Assembly: GCA_902537325.1 (NCBI GenBank)
Contig: CACBAT010000006.1
Location: 1-64,000, forward strand
Reading direction: 5' to 3'
Source of the DNA: an uncultured Alphaproteobacteria bacterium
GTDB taxonomy: Bacteria; Pseudomonadota; Alphaproteobacteria; HIMB59; GCA-002718135
DNA length: 64,000 nt
How positions within the stretch are numbered: position 1 is the stretch's first letter; each line of letters opens with the position of its first letter. This document shows, in pieces, positions 1 to 10,353 of this stretch. The notes beneath the pieces are model-generated. The model saw only the letters and a list, made by a program, of their open reading frames with translations, did not search any database and had not been told where the DNA came from. Both the position numbers and the translations under genes were made by a program.

Positions 1-571
1 ACTTATTTTTATTCAATTTAGAATCAATGTTGCAAGTGAATATATGAATGCCTTTTTGCTTTTTTTGAATATTTTTAATACCCTCAGGAGCAGCTAGCAA
101 AGACACTAAAAATATATCTTTAATATTAACGCCTTTGTTTTTTATTAAATTTATTGCAGCAATTGAAGAATTACCTGTCGCCAACATTGGATCTAGAATT
201 AACACTTTTTTATTTTTAACTCTTGGAAGTTTAAAGAGGTATTCTACAGGTTCATAAGTTTGTTCGTCACGGTATAAGCCTATGTGGCCTTTTTCAGCTT
301 CGGGTAAAAATTTTGCAAACCCCTCAAGTAACCCTAAACCGGCACGTAAAATTGGGACCAAAATAATAGGTTGACCCAAGGCTGTACCACTCATTTTTTT
401 TAGAGGTGTTTCAATTGTTTGTTTTTTAAAGGGAACGTATTGAAGAACATCAGAAGCGATGAGGTAGCTTATTTCATTCATAGTTTGTCTAAAAACAGTA
501 TTTGATGTTTTTTTATTTCGTAAAATTGTTAATTTGTATTGAACGAATGGTGATTTAATTACTGTAATCAT
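1..571 (-). CDS. upp: Uracil phosphoribosyltransferase, 3' end cut by window edge
   Basis: It makes UMP from uracil and PRPP in pyrimidine salvage. The reverse-strand reading gives about 190 residues starting MITVIKSPFVQYKLTILRN. It contains the PILRAGLGLLEG substrate-site segment and the PRPP-binding loop VLILDPMLATGNSS, both typical of UPRT. The family is about 210 residues, so only some 20 C-terminal residues, including the uracil-binding end, lie outside the window. It is divergent from the lipoprotein gene at 607, with only 35 bp between the two start codons, so the two promoters must overlap. Identification is secure. Confidence 0.95.
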   Translation of the reverse strand, partial: MITVIKSPFVQYKLTILRNKKTSNTVFRQTMNEISYLIASDVLQYVPFKKQTIETPLKKMSGTALGQPIILVPILRAGLGLLEGFAKFLPEAEKGHIGLYRDEQTYEPVEYLFKLPRVKNKKVLILDPMLATGNSSIAAINLIKNKGVNIKDIFLVSLLAAPEGIKNIQKKQKGIHIFTCNIDSKLNKNK

Positions 572-606
572 ATGCGATTACATATATAGAAATCCCACTA
601 AGAGCA

Positions 607-1092
607 ATGCGGTTATCAATTTATTTTTTAACATTAGTGTTTTTATCTAGCTGTACGACTATTGAAGTTGGAAGAGAAGTTGTTAAAGTTGGGGCGGTAG
701 TAAAAGATAAAGTTGAAGAAACTATTACAAAAAAAGAGCCAGAAATTATTGAAGATAAAACTATTGTTGAAGAACAACAAATTATCACTGAAGAAAAAGA
801 AGAGGAAAAAACTATAGTTAAGGAGCAGCAAAAAATCGCAGAAATAAATTTTATGGGAAAACAACTTGCTGAGATAAAACAAAAACTAGGACAGCCTAAT
901 TTAGCACGATCTGATGGCTCAGTGCATATGATGCGATATGATAGTAGTTCATGCAGATTGTTTATTTTCTTTAATATAAATTCAAATATTAAGAGAGTAG
1001 AATATTTTGAATTTCGAGACTCTTTAGGAGAACTAATAAATATAAAGAACTCGATAGAAGAATGTTATAAAGAATACGACTTTACTAGCTAA
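607..1092 (+). CDS. Putative lipoprotein with conserved C-terminal domain
   Basis: A 161-residue predicted lipoprotein. The N-terminus is a short signal peptide ending in the lipobox LSSC (Cys16). Residues about 35-80 are a Glu/Lys-rich, probably coiled linker holding an imperfect duplication (KTIVEEQQIITEE and KTIVKEQQKIAE). Residues about 85-160 match a pattern common in alphaproteobacterial unknowns: a G-x-P turn, a basic-DG segment, an RY motif, a Cys, then a hydrophobic strand (CRLFIFF). The function is not known; an envelope-anchored structural role is an inference. The 3' end overlaps the convergent pyc gene by 8 bp. Confidence 0.75.
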   Translation: MRLSIYFLTLVFLSSCTTIEVGREVVKVGAVVKDKVEETITKKEPEIIEDKTIVEEQQIITEEKEEEKTIVKEQQKIAEINFMGKQLAEIKQKLGQPNLARSDGSVHMMRYDSSSCRLFIFFNINSNIKRVEYFEFRDSLGELINIKNSIEECYKEYDFTS

Positions 1093-4000
1093 TTTCAACA
1101 AGCAAATCTTTGGTCTCCACATTATCACCAGATGCAACATTAATTGATTTGATGGTTCCACTTTTATCAGCGTTTATTGTAGTTTCCATTTTCATAGCTT
1201 CGATCACAAGTAACTTATCACCTTTAATCACCTTACTACCAGATTGAACAAAGATTTTTGCAACCTGACCTGGTAAAGGTGATCCAACCTGATCCAAATT
1301 ATTATCATCTGCTTTTGCTCTTTGTGTAATATTTTTTGAAAATTCTTTATTTTCTATATCTATTGTTCTTGGCTGTCCGTTAATTTCAAAAAAAACAGAG
1401 CACTTACCATTACTATTAACTTCACTTTTCGCTAAGTATCGTAAAATAAGATTTTTTCCTTTATCAATTTCTATCGTGTATTCTTTATCTTGTTGAGGGC
1501 CATAAAAAAATAATTCTGTTGAAAGAATTGATGTATCACTAAATTCCTTAAAGTGATCAACATAATCTTTAAAAACTTTTGGGTACATCAAGTAAGATGC
1601 TAGATGTGTTTGATTAATTTCCATCCCTATTTCATCTTCTAAATTTTTGGCTTCTTTATCTAAATCAACTGATTCTAAAACTTCCCCGGGTCTTTTTGTT
1701 AGAGGTGTTGTATCGCCAAGAACTTTCTTTTGAAGTTCTTTTGGAAAACCACCGTGCGGTATACCAATTTCCCCTTTAAAAAATTCTATGACTGAAGCGG
1801 GAAAAGAAATTTCTTTTTTTGGATCTAGTACATCTTCTTTGGATAAATCATTAGCAATCATATAAAGCGCCATATCGCCTACAATTTTTGAAGAAGGGGT
1901 TACCTTCACAATATCACCAAAAAGTTGATTTACCTCTGCATATTTATTAGCAACCATTCCCCACTTATCAGTTGTAATTCCCAATGATCTCGCTTGTTCT
2001 TTTAAATTCGTAAACTGACCACCAGGCATTTGGTGAAGATACACGTCAGAACTTCCGCCTTTGAAATCAGTTTCAAAAGCATGATAATTTTGACGTACCT
2101 GCTCCCAATATAAAGATAGTGTTCTTATTGGTTCTTCATCAATTTTTGGATCTTGATGATTTTGTTTCATTATAGATACTATTGAACCAAGCGCAGGTTG
2201 TGATGTTAATCCACTCATCGAGTCAATTGCAAGATCAACGATATCGACCTTTTCCTCAATAGCAGCAAGAACTGAAGCTGATGAAGTGCCAGATGTATCA
2301 TGAGTATGGAAATGAATTGGAAGATCAGTTGTTTGTTTAATTTCGTTAACTAATTTTTTTATAGCATTAGGTTTTGCTAGTCCCGCCATATCTTTAATGG
2401 CAATAATATGTGCTCCTGCTTTTTCTAAATCTTTAACAAGATCAATATAATATTTTAATGTATATTTTTTCTCATATGGATCAGTTACATCATTTGTATA
2501 ACAGATAGTTCCTTCACAAATTTTATTTTGATTGCGGACTTCATCAATTGCAACACGCATATTATCAATTAGGTTTAATGAATCAAAAACTCGGAATACA
2601 TCAATTCCAGCTTGGGCTGACTGTTGAATGAAGTGTTTAACAACGTTATCTGGATAATTTTTATATCCAACAGCATTAGATCCTCTAAAGAGCATTTGTT
2701 TAAGAAGGTTAGGTGCTCTTTTGTTTAATCTTGCTAATCTATCCCAAGGATCTTCTTTTAAAAAACGCATCGATGTATCAAACGTTGCGCCTCCCCAACA
2801 TTCTAATGAGAATAAGGTACTTAGATTTTCACTATAATATTCAGCGATGTTAACAAGATCATCTGTTCTCATTCTTGTAGCAAGAAGCGATTGGTGTGCG
2901 TCACGCATCGTTGTGTCAGTAATTAGGGTATGGGGTGTTTCTTTTATTTTTTTTGCAAATTTTTCTGGACCTAAAGTTTGTAAATCCTTTACATAATTAT
3001 TTTTTTCACTTTTAATGTTTGAAATAGGAACTTGAACTTCTACAGTCGAATTATTACTGACTCTACCAGATATATCATTGTGTCCATTTACAATTATATT
3101 TCCAAGATAAGATACGATTTTTGATGCTCTATCTTTTTGGGGATTATAAGCATAGAGTTCTTTTTTAGTATCAACAAAATTTGTATTGTAGTTTCCTTCA
3201 AGGAAGTCTTTATTGTTAATAAGAGACTCAAGAAATACTAAATTTGTTTTAACACCTCTGATTCTAAATTCTCGCAAAGCCCTATCCATTCTTTTAATAC
3301 AGTCGTCTTGATGCTTTGCCCAAGTTGTTACTTTTACAAGTAAAGAATCATAATACGGTGTGATGATCGAACCTGAAGAAGCATTTGCTGCATCTAGCCT
3401 CACTCCAAAACCAGCAGCTGATCGGTAAGTCATTATCTTCCCATAATCTGGCATAAAATTATTAAGCGGATCTTCGGTAGTAACTCTACATTGAATAGCA
3501 AATCCATTTAGATGAATTTCTTCTTGTTTAGGAAGAGCTGGGTGACTTCCAATTTTTTGACCTTCTGCAATTTTAATTTGGGCTTTTACAATATCAATAC
3601 CAGTTACTTCTTCTGTTACTGTATGTTCAACTTGAATTCTTGGGTTAACTTCAATGAAATAAAATTCGCCAGATTTTTTATCAAACAAAAATTCAACAGT
3701 TCCTGCACCAAAGTATTTAACTTCTTTTGCAATTTTAATAGCGGCGTTACAAATTTCTTCTCGAGTTTTATTTTCAAGAAAATGTGCAGGTGCTCTTTCA
3801 ATAATCTTTTGATGCCTTCTTTGAAGAGAACAATCTCTTTCAAAAAGATGTATGATATTTCCGTGTTTGTCACCTAAAATTTGAACTTCAATGTGCGCAG
3901 CATCTTCTAAAAATTTTTCTATAAATACTTCATCTTTTCCAAAAGCTTTAAGTGACTCGCTTTGAGCAGTTGTAATTTGATCTATTAATTCATTACTTGA

Positions 4001-4528
4001 TCTAACAACGCGCATTCCTCGACCGCCGCCGCCCCAACTAGCTTTAACAATTACTGGGTAACCAATTTTCTCAACTTCTTTTTCAACACTTTTTAAATTT
4101 TCTTTTGTTACAAGAACAGACGGAACGGTGCCTACCTTTGCTTCTTCAGCAACTTTTTTAGCCTCTGTTTTATTTCCAAATCTTTTTAGTATTTCTTTAC
4201 TAGGCCCAATAAATGTTATGTCATTTTTTTCACACTGCTCAGCTAGTTCAGGACTCTCAGATAAAAATCCGTAACCTGGATGGATAGCATCAACCTTTGC
4301 ATCTTTAGCAATTTTAATAATCGAGTCTATGTCCAAATATGCTTGAATTGGACCTTTGCCTTCACCTACTAAATAACTTTCATCCGTTTTAAATCGGTGA
4401 ATAGCAAAACGATCTTCTTTAGAATAAATAGCAGCTGTTTTAATACCAGACTCTTCTGCAGCTCTGAATATTCGAATGGCAATTTCACTTCTGTTTGCTG
4501 CTAAAATTTTACTAATGTTTTTCATCAA
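1085..4528 (-). CDS. pyc: Pyruvate carboxylase
   Basis: ATP-dependent carboxylation of pyruvate to oxaloacetate, an anaplerotic reaction in the cytoplasm. All three activities are on one 1147-residue chain. The biotin carboxylase domain (about 1-450) starts ISKILAANRSEIAIRIFRAA and has the glycine loop KASWGGGGRGMR. The carboxyltransferase domain (about 530-830) has TTMRDAHQSLLATRMR. The biotinyl domain at the C-terminus has AMKM, with the biotinylated Lys near residue 1113. Length fits single-chain pyruvate carboxylase (about 1150). An acyl-CoA carboxylase is excluded because those are split and carry a different transferase domain. It is transcribed alone. Confidence 0.97.
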   Translation of the reverse strand: MMKNISKILAANRSEIAIRIFRAAEESGIKTAAIYSKEDRFAIHRFKTDESYLVGEGKGPIQAYLDIDSIIKIAKDAKVDAIHPGYGFLSESPELAEQCEKNDITFIGPSKEILKRFGNKTEAKKVAEEAKVGTVPSVLVTKENLKSVEKEVEKIGYPVIVKASWGGGGRGMRVVRSSNELIDQITTAQSESLKAFGKDEVFIEKFLEDAAHIEVQILGDKHGNIIHLFERDCSLQRRHQKIIERAPAHFLENKTREEICNAAIKIAKEVKYFGAGTVEFLFDKKSGEFYFIEVNPRIQVEHTVTEEVTGIDIVKAQIKIAEGQKIGSHPALPKQEEIHLNGFAIQCRVTTEDPLNNFMPDYGKIMTYRSAAGFGVRLDAANASSGSIITPYYDSLLVKVTTWAKHQDDCIKRMDRALREFRIRGVKTNLVFLESLINNKDFLEGNYNTNFVDTKKELYAYNPQKDRASKIVSYLGNIIVNGHNDISGRVSNNSTVEVQVPISNIKSEKNNYVKDLQTLGPEKFAKKIKETPHTLITDTTMRDAHQSLLATRMRTDDLVNIAEYYSENLSTLFSLECWGGATFDTSMRFLKEDPWDRLARLNKRAPNLLKQMLFRGSNAVGYKNYPDNVVKHFIQQSAQAGIDVFRVFDSLNLIDNMRVAIDEVRNQNKICEGTICYTNDVTDPYEKKYTLKYYIDLVKDLEKAGAHIIAIKDMAGLAKPNAIKKLVNEIKQTTDLPIHFHTHDTSGTSSASVLAAIEEKVDIVDLAIDSMSGLTSQPALGSIVSIMKQNHQDPKIDEEPIRTLSLYWEQVRQNYHAFETDFKGGSSDVYLHQMPGGQFTNLKEQARSLGITTDKWGMVANKYAEVNQLFGDIVKVTPSSKIVGDMALYMIANDLSKEDVLDPKKEISFPASVIEFFKGEIGIPHGGFPKELQKKVLGDTTPLTKRPGEVLESVDLDKEAKNLEDEIGMEINQTHLASYLMYPKVFKDYVDHFKEFSDTSILSTELFFYGPQQDKEYTIEIDKGKNLILRYLAKSEVNSNGKCSVFFEINGQPRTIDIENKEFSKNITQRAKADDNNLDQVGSPLPGQVAKIFVQSGSKVIKGDKLLVIEAMKMETTINADKSGTIKSINVASGDNVETKDLLVEIS

Positions 4529-4737
4529 GCCACCATTAAATTAGGATTATTACTTAATATTTTTTCGGGGATGCATCTATATGTTCCTTACTGAATTAGC
4601 AAGAGATCAAAGGAATTTAGCCATTTTTTAGGATTTGGAAGCAATTATAAATTAATAATAAACTGTAAATTATCAATTAAATATCTGTGCACATATGTCC
4701 CTTTATCAGAAAGGTTATTTTATATTAATGTCAAATT

Positions 4738-5184
4738 ATGAATTCATTAAATGAAAATATAAGACCCTATCAAAGCTGTTCTAAATCAGTCTTTTTAGTT
4801 TTAGGAATTATTTTTATAAGTTGGATTTCATTATTCTCTATTTTTCTTATTGTACAAGGTGCATGGCCTGTATCTATATTTCTTGGACTTGAATATCTGA
4901 TTATTTTTTATTTAATCCGTTTATATTTCAAAGAAAAAAATATTAAGGATGAAATTAACATTAATCAAAAAGAAATTTCTATAAGAAAATATAAAGGTGA
5001 TAAACTTTTACATTCATCTAAATTCAGCACTTATTGGTCTAAAGTTTTTTTTACAAAATTTAAAAATACTTCCAAGTTATCAATTAGAGAATCAGATAAA
5101 GAAACTGAAGTTGCAACTTTCTTGCATGCTGATTTAAAAGAGGGTTTATATTTAAGAATTAAAAAACAATTAAATTTATATTAA
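4738..5184 (+). CDS. DUF2244 family membrane protein
   Basis: A 148-residue protein with two closely spaced hydrophobic helices (about residues 18-40 and 45-65, LGIIFISWISLFSIFLIV and WPVSIFLGLEYLIIFYLI). A soluble C-terminal half follows, ending in a segment that resembles the DUF2244 signature (fxHADLKEGLYLRIKKQL). The family is common in alphaproteobacteria and has no established function. The 209-bp spacer to pyc is AT-rich and must hold promoters for both divergent genes. The stop overlaps the convergent serine hydrolase by 4 bp. Confidence 0.7.
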   Translation: MNSLNENIRPYQSCSKSVFLVLGIIFISWISLFSIFLIVQGAWPVSIFLGLEYLIIFYLIRLYFKEKNIKDEININQKEISIRKYKGDKLLHSSKFSTYWSKVFFTKFKNTSKLSIRESDKETEVATFLHADLKEGLYLRIKKQLNLY

Positions 5185-6269
5185 TTTTTTTTAAAACTTT
5201 TAAAAATATTATTTACAAAATTTTGTTCATTCCATTCTGATGGCCCAGATCCAATTCTCGTTATTATTAAATCATAAGATGGTATAATATAACATCTATT
5301 AGAGTTGTATCCTTCCAAAGCATAAGTGTCTCTTGGTAAAGATGGCCATCGAAGGCCGTCTGAATTTATCCAAAATTGATATCCGTACGATGAATTTAAG
5401 TTTTGTGATTTTGTAGTTGCTCGGTCTATATAATCTGAAGATAATATATTAATGTTATTCCATTGTCCTTTTTTTAGCATGAAATATCCAAAGCGTGATA
5501 AATCTCTGGCTGAAATGTGAAGACCAACATGCGATGAGGTAAATGGACCTAAAAAATTTCCACCGCCATGAATATCCCAACTAGCGTTCTCTATACCAAT
5601 TATTCTAAAAAGTTTTTCATATAAATATTCATGAATATTTTTTTTTGTTATTTCAAAAAAAACAAATGAAAGTAAAGCTACTGCTGGATCAGAATATCCC
5701 CATTGTTTTCCAGGTTCAGAAGATAAAATATCGACTGACTTTCCATATCTATTCTCACATTTTCCAATAGCAAATTCAAATGGACCATTTTGAGGTCCAG
5801 TCACTAAGCCATAAATATCATTATTTTCTCCTTTTAAACCTGAAGTCATAGACAATAAATGGTGTAAATTTATATTTTTTTTTCTTGAGTCGTTTTTTAT
5901 AAAATCTTTTGGAAGAAAATTATATATAGGAGTTTGTAAATTTATATCTAAATTTTTTTTAGATTTATTTTTTTTTATTTCTTCTAATAAAAACATCCAT
6001 GCAATTCCAGTGAATGATTTTGTACAAGACCATATATCAAAACGACTTTGCGGCAATGTCATGAAACTATGATTTTCATAAACTAAATAGCCATCTTTAA
6101 TAATGACTGTACTTTGAGGATGGTTTCCAAAAAACAATTGTTGGCGTTTTATTTCTAGTTCAATTAAATTAAAATTAATATTTAGTAATTCTGATGCGTG
6201 ATCAGCTGATATGAGTCTCCAGCCGCCTTCAATTTCTCTATTAGGAAAGTATGGAATATCTTTACTCAT
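5181..6269 (-). CDS. Serine hydrolase of the class C beta-lactamase family
   Basis: A 362-residue protein of the beta-lactamase/esterase superfamily (PF00144). Visible motifs are S-x-x-K as SCTK at residues 81-84 (nucleophile Ser81), Y-S-D at 192-194 in place of the Y-x-N motif, and a glycine turn followed by the strand CYIIPSYDLIITRIG near the C-terminus. No signal peptide is seen, which argues for a cytoplasmic esterase or amidase rather than a periplasmic beta-lactamase. The substrate cannot be told from the sequence. It lies 20 bp upstream of dapB on the same strand order, but nothing links them functionally. Confidence 0.85.
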   Translation of the reverse strand: MSKDIPYFPNREIEGGWRLISADHASELLNINFNLIELEIKRQQLFFGNHPQSTVIIKDGYLVYENHSFMTLPQSRFDIWSCTKSFTGIAWMFLLEEIKKNKSKKNLDINLQTPIYNFLPKDFIKNDSRKKNINLHHLLSMTSGLKGENNDIYGLVTGPQNGPFEFAIGKCENRYGKSVDILSSEPGKQWGYSDPAVALLSFVFFEITKKNIHEYLYEKLFRIIGIENASWDIHGGGNFLGPFTSSHVGLHISARDLSRFGYFMLKKGQWNNINILSSDYIDRATTKSQNLNSSYGYQFWINSDGLRWPSLPRDTYALEGYNSNRCYIIPSYDLIITRIGSGPSEWNEQNFVNNIFKSFKKN

Positions 6270-6289
6270 ACATTAAAATTTCAAGATAT

Positions 6290-7099
6290 TTATTTTAAAG
6301 AAATCAAATCATTCATAGAAAAAAATCCCATTTTTTTCTTTGATACAAATACTGCAGCATCAATAGCGCCTGTTACAAAAATTGATCTGTTATTAGCCTT
6401 ATGCACCAAATCTATTCTGTCATTTGATCCTATAAAACTTACTGTGTGCTCACCTGCAATTTCACCGCCTCTTGTGACAGAAAAACCAATGTCGCCTTTT
6501 TTTCTAGATGTTAGTTTTTTTGTACGATCTAAAACTTTTGATTTATTTAATTTAGTTTTTCTACCTTCAGCAGCATAATCACCCAAAGATAATGCAGTTC
6601 CAGAAGGGGCATCTTTTTTATGTTTATGGTGAGTCTCAGCAATTTCAATATCATAATCAGTATCTTTTAGAGCTGATGCTGTTTGTTTTACTAAGTTAAA
6701 TAGTAAGTTAACACCCAAACTCATGTTAGACGACATTAGTATAGGTATTTTTTTAGAATAACTTTTTACTTTCTTTTTTTGTGCATCCGTCATTCCGGTT
6801 GTACCAATAACAACTGCTGTATTATTTGCAGAAGCGATCTTAAGATTATCTAAAGTGGACTCAGGTGTTGTAAAATCAATTATGACATTTGCTTCTTTGA
6901 TTAACTGAGCTGCATTAGCTGTAACTAATTTTGCAGAATGTATACTTGAAACTTTGTTTAAAGGTTTGTTTATATCTTTATGTTTTTTGTATTCAAAACC
7001 ACCAACAAATTCTAAATTTTTATTTTGTAAAATTTGTTTCGATATTTCCTGACCCATTCTGCCAAGACAACCTGCAACTGCAATTTTAATTTTTGCCAT
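6290..7099 (-). CDS. dapB: 4-hydroxy-tetrahydrodipicolinate reductase
   Basis: It reduces 4-hydroxy-tetrahydrodipicolinate to tetrahydrodipicolinate with NAD(P)H in lysine and diaminopimelate synthesis. The 269-residue chain begins with the nucleotide-binding loop AVAGCLGRMGQ. It has the DFTTPE segment and the catalytic signature E-x-H-H-K-H-K-K-D-A-P-S-G-T-A near residues 155-170. Length is normal. It follows dnaJ with a 41-bp gap, an order (dnaK-dnaJ-dapB) known from other alphaproteobacteria. Confidence 0.97.
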   Translation of the reverse strand: MAKIKIAVAGCLGRMGQEISKQILQNKNLEFVGGFEYKKHKDINKPLNKVSSIHSAKLVTANAAQLIKEANVIIDFTTPESTLDNLKIASANNTAVVIGTTGMTDAQKKKVKSYSKKIPILMSSNMSLGVNLLFNLVKQTASALKDTDYDIEIAETHHKHKKDAPSGTALSLGDYAAEGRKTKLNKSKVLDRTKKLTSRKKGDIGFSVTRGGEIAGEHTVSFIGSNDRIDLVHKANNRSIFVTGAIDAAVFVSKKKMGFFSMNDLISLK

Positions 7100-7140
7100 A
7101 AAAACTTCTTATACTTTGGTGATTGTAAGTTGAAAAGAAA

Positions 7141-8274
7141 TTAAGTTAAATCTTCCCAGACTTCTTTTAATTTTGAGAAAAAACCTTGTGATTTTGGACT
7201 GTGTTTTTTTGAGGTTCCTCCTTCATTTTCGAACTCTCTCAAAATATCTTTTTGTTTGCTATTTAGGTTAACTGGTATTTCAACATTTGCCTGCACATAC
7301 ATATCTCCGCGTCTGCTTTGTCGAAGTATACTCATTCCTTTGCCGCGTAGTCTAAATTGCGTTTCAGATTGAGTTCCAGCTGGAATATTAAGTCTGGCTT
7401 TTTTTCCCTCTATTGTTGGTACTTCTATTTCACCGCCTAAAATAGCAGTAGTGATTGAAATTGGTATTTCACAAAATAAATTTTCTTCTTCTCTTTCAAA
7501 GAGTTTGTCTTTTTGAACTTCAACAAAAATATATAGATCCCCATTTCCTGCACCTCTTTCACCAGGCTCACCTTCACCGGCTATTCGAATTCTTGTACCT
7601 GTATCAACACCAGCAGGAATAGTAACAGAAATTGTTTTTTGCTTTTTTATGTTTCCAGTTCCAGAACATTTAAGACACGGATTTTTTATGCTTGAACCTT
7701 CTCCGCCACATGTAGGGCATGGTCTTTCAATTGAAAAGAATCCCTGTTGAGATCGAACTTTTCCTGCGCCACCACAAGTAGAACAAGTACTTGGTCCAGA
7801 TTTATCTGCACTTCCAGTTGCTGCACAAGCATCACAGCCAACGTATGTAGGTATTCTTATTTGTGGTTTCTTTCCAGTGAAAGCTTCAAATAGTGAAACG
7901 GACATATTATAACGAAGATCACTTCCTCTTTGAGGTCCTCGTCTTCTTGATGATTGTCCTCCAAAACCCCCACCAAAGAACTCTTCAAAGATATCAGAAA
8001 AGCCACCTGCAAAATCTCCAAAGCCTTGAGCTCCACCCATGCCGCCTTGTTTGAACGCATCATGTCCATATTGATCGTAAGCTGATCTTTTTTCTGAGTC
8101 TTTTAGAACTTCGTAAGCAGCAGCTGCTTCTTTGAATTTTCTTTCAGCTGTTTTGTCATCCTTGTTACGATCAGGATGATATTTCATGGCTTGTTTTCTA
8201 TAAGCTTTTTTTATTTCATCTTCACTGGCATTTCGTTGAACACCTAGTATCTCATAGAAATCTTTATCAGCCAC
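7141..8274 (-). CDS. dnaJ: Chaperone DnaJ (Hsp40)
   Basis: Co-chaperone that delivers unfolded clients to DnaK and stimulates its ATPase. The 377-residue chain has the J domain at the N-terminus with HPD in [10 protein letters not shown], then a Gly/Phe-rich linker (GGFGGQSS). The zinc region has four CxxCxxxG-type repeats ([32 protein letters not shown]); the first has Ala where Gly is usual. The C-terminal substrate domains follow. It lies 28 bp downstream of dnaK and is probably co-transcribed from the dnaK heat-shock promoter. An SD-like GAGGAG precedes the ATG. Confidence 0.98.
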   Translation of the reverse strand: MADKDFYEILGVQRNASEDEIKKAYRKQAMKYHPDRNKDDKTAERKFKEAAAAYEVLKDSEKRSAYDQYGHDAFKQGGMGGAQGFGDFAGGFSDIFEEFFGGGFGGQSSRRRGPQRGSDLRYNMSVSLFEAFTGKKPQIRIPTYVGCDACAATGSADKSGPSTCSTCGGAGKVRSQQGFFSIERPCPTCGGEGSSIKNPCLKCSGTGNIKKQKTISVTIPAGVDTGTRIRIAGEGEPGERGAGNGDLYIFVEVQKDKLFEREEENLFCEIPISITTAILGGEIEVPTIEGKKARLNIPAGTQSETQFRLRGKGMSILRQSRRGDMYVQANVEIPVNLNSKQKDILREFENEGGTSKKHSPKSQGFFSKLKEVWEDLT

Positions 8275-8302
8275 ATCTCCTCCTTATAAAAATTATGGAG
8301 CG

Positions 8303-10225
8303 TTAATCTTTTTTATCTTCGTCTACTTCTTCAAATTCTGCATCTACAACCTTTTCATCTTTTGTATTATCAGCTGATGGTTCAGCACCAGATGGATCAG
8401 GTTGAGGTGCAGCACCTTGTGGGTTTTGTTTATAAATTGCTTCACCCATTTTAAGAGATGACTGAACAAGTGCTTCAGTTTTAGATTTTATAGCTTCTAA
8501 ATCCTCACTGTCTTTAACTTTCTTAAGCTCTTCAATATCTTTTGTGATTTTGTTTTTATCAGCTTCAGGAATTTTATCTCCGTGCTCTTTTAAATTCTTT
8601 TCAGTTTCATTAATTAAACTATCAGCATGGTTTCTAGTATCAACAGCTTCTCTTTTCTTCTTATCAGCCTCAGCGTTTTCTTCTGCCTCTTTAACCATCT
8701 TTTCAATCTCTTCATCTGATAATCCACCAGAAGCCTGGATCTTAATTTGTTGTTCTTTGCCAGTTGATTTGTCTTTAGCAGAAACATTTACAATACCATT
8801 TGCATCAATATCAAAAGTTACTTCAATTTGAGGCATGCCTCTTGCGGCTGGTGGAATACCTACTAGATCAAACTGACCTAATAATTTATTATCAGCAGCC
8901 ATCTCTCTTTCACCTTGGAAAACTCTAATAGTAACTGCACTCTGATTATCTTCAGCTGTAGAAAACACCTGGCTCTTCTTTGTTGGAATAGTTGTATTTT
9001 TATCGATAAGTTTTGTAAATACACCGCCGAGTGTTTCAATACCGAGTGATAAAGGAGTAACATCAAGCAATAAAACATCTTTGACATCACCTTGTAATAC
9101 TCCTGCTTGAATGGCAGCACCAGATGCTACAACCTCATCTGGGTTAACACCTTTATTAGGCTCTTTACCAAAAAAGTTTTTTACTATCTCCGTTACTTTA
9201 GGCATTCTTGTCATACCACCAACTAAAATAACATCATCGATTTCTGCAGCTTGTAATCCAGCATCTTTAAGTGCCATTTCACAAGGTTTTAAACTTTGAT
9301 TTAAAAGTTCACCTACTATAGCTTCGAGTTTTGCTCTTGATAATTTAATCGTTAAATGTTTAGGGCCAGATTGATCAGCTGTTATAAATGGCAAGTTAAC
9401 TTCTGTTTCAGTTGAGCTTGATAATTCAATCTTTGCTTTCTCAGCAGCTTCTTTCAAACGCTGAAGTGCAAGTTTATCTGAACGCAAATCAATACCATTA
9501 TCTTTTTTAAATTCGTCAGCAAGATAATCAATAATTTTAAGATCAAAATCTTCACCGCCAAGATGCGTATCACCATTGGTTGATTTAACTTCAAAAACAC
9601 CATCACCTATTTCTAAAATAGAAATATCAAATGTACCTCCACCTAAATCGTAAACAGCAACAGTACCCGTTTTCTTTTTATCTAAACCATATGCTAACGC
9701 TGCAGCAGTGGGCTCGTTAATAATTCTTAAGACTTCTAGTCCAGCTATTTTTCCAGCATCTTTTGTTGCTTGTCTTTGAGCGTCATTAAAATATGCAGGA
9801 ACTGTTATAACGGCCTGCGTAACAGTATCTCCTAAATAAGACTCTGCAGTCTCTTTCATTTTCTGTAAAATAAATGCACTTATTTGACTAGGGCTATATT
9901 TATCTCCGCGTGCTTCTACCCAAGCATCACCGTTATCACCTTTAACTATTTTATAAGGAACTAATCCGCTATCAGACTTAACAGCTTCATCCTCAAATGT
10001 TCTTCCGATTAATCTTTTTATGGCAAATAAAGTATTTTCTGAATTAGTTACTGCTTGTCTTTTTGCTGATTGTCCAACAAGTTTTTCTTTTGTGTCACTG
10101 AATGCTACCATTGATGGTGTTGTTCTTCCGCCTTCAGAGTTTTCAATTACTTTTGCTTCCTTACCGTCCATTACTGCAACGCAGGAGTTTGTAGTACCTA
10201 AATCAATACCGATTACTTTTGCCAT
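8303..10225 (-). CDS. dnaK: Chaperone DnaK (Hsp70)
   Basis: ATP-dependent chaperone, 640 residues. The ATPase domain opens with [17 protein letters not shown] and carries the phosphate-2 loop [14 protein letters not shown]. The substrate-binding domain follows the conserved linker [19 protein letters not shown]. The acidic tail ends in EEVDEDKKD, close to the usual EEVDEDDKK-type end. The ATG is preceded by AAGAGGA. A good RpoH-type promoter lies about 50-80 bp upstream, so expression should be heat-shock controlled. Confidence 0.99.
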   Translation of the reverse strand: MAKVIGIDLGTTNSCVAVMDGKEAKVIENSEGGRTTPSMVAFSDTKEKLVGQSAKRQAVTNSENTLFAIKRLIGRTFEDEAVKSDSGLVPYKIVKGDNGDAWVEARGDKYSPSQISAFILQKMKETAESYLGDTVTQAVITVPAYFNDAQRQATKDAGKIAGLEVLRIINEPTAAALAYGLDKKKTGTVAVYDLGGGTFDISILEIGDGVFEVKSTNGDTHLGGEDFDLKIIDYLADEFKKDNGIDLRSDKLALQRLKEAAEKAKIELSSSTETEVNLPFITADQSGPKHLTIKLSRAKLEAIVGELLNQSLKPCEMALKDAGLQAAEIDDVILVGGMTRMPKVTEIVKNFFGKEPNKGVNPDEVVASGAAIQAGVLQGDVKDVLLLDVTPLSLGIETLGGVFTKLIDKNTTIPTKKSQVFSTAEDNQSAVTIRVFQGEREMAADNKLLGQFDLVGIPPAARGMPQIEVTFDIDANGIVNVSAKDKSTGKEQQIKIQASGGLSDEEIEKMVKEAEENAEADKKKREAVDTRNHADSLINETEKNLKEHGDKIPEADKNKITKDIEELKKVKDSEDLEAIKSKTEALVQSSLKMGEAIYKQNPQGAAPQPDPSGAEPSADNTKDEKVVDAEFEEVDEDKKD

Positions 10226-10276
10226 ATTTTATATCCTCTTTACTTAATTATTTACCAATCAACATTGGCTACATTA

Positions 10277-10305
10277 GATATGGGAAAAAAGTTTTAAAAT
10301 ACAAG
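10277..10305 (-). promoter_or_regulatory. Predicted RpoH (sigma-32) promoter of dnaK
   Basis: On the minus strand the spacer reads CTTGTAT, 14 bp, then CCCATATC. The sigma-32 consensus is CTTGAAA, 13-15 bp, CCCCATNT. The transcript would start about 45 bp ahead of the dnaK ATG. No CIRCE inverted repeat is visible in this spacer, so HrcA probably acts elsewhere. Confidence 0.7.
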
Positions 10306-10353
10306 GATGTTCCTGATTAATATTAAAAAAAACAAGTAATTTAGGGCTTTTTA

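Noticed and set aside
8544-10247. Several long frames opposite dnaK and dnaJ
   Set aside because: They are antisense shadows of highly conserved chaperone genes and have no independent support.
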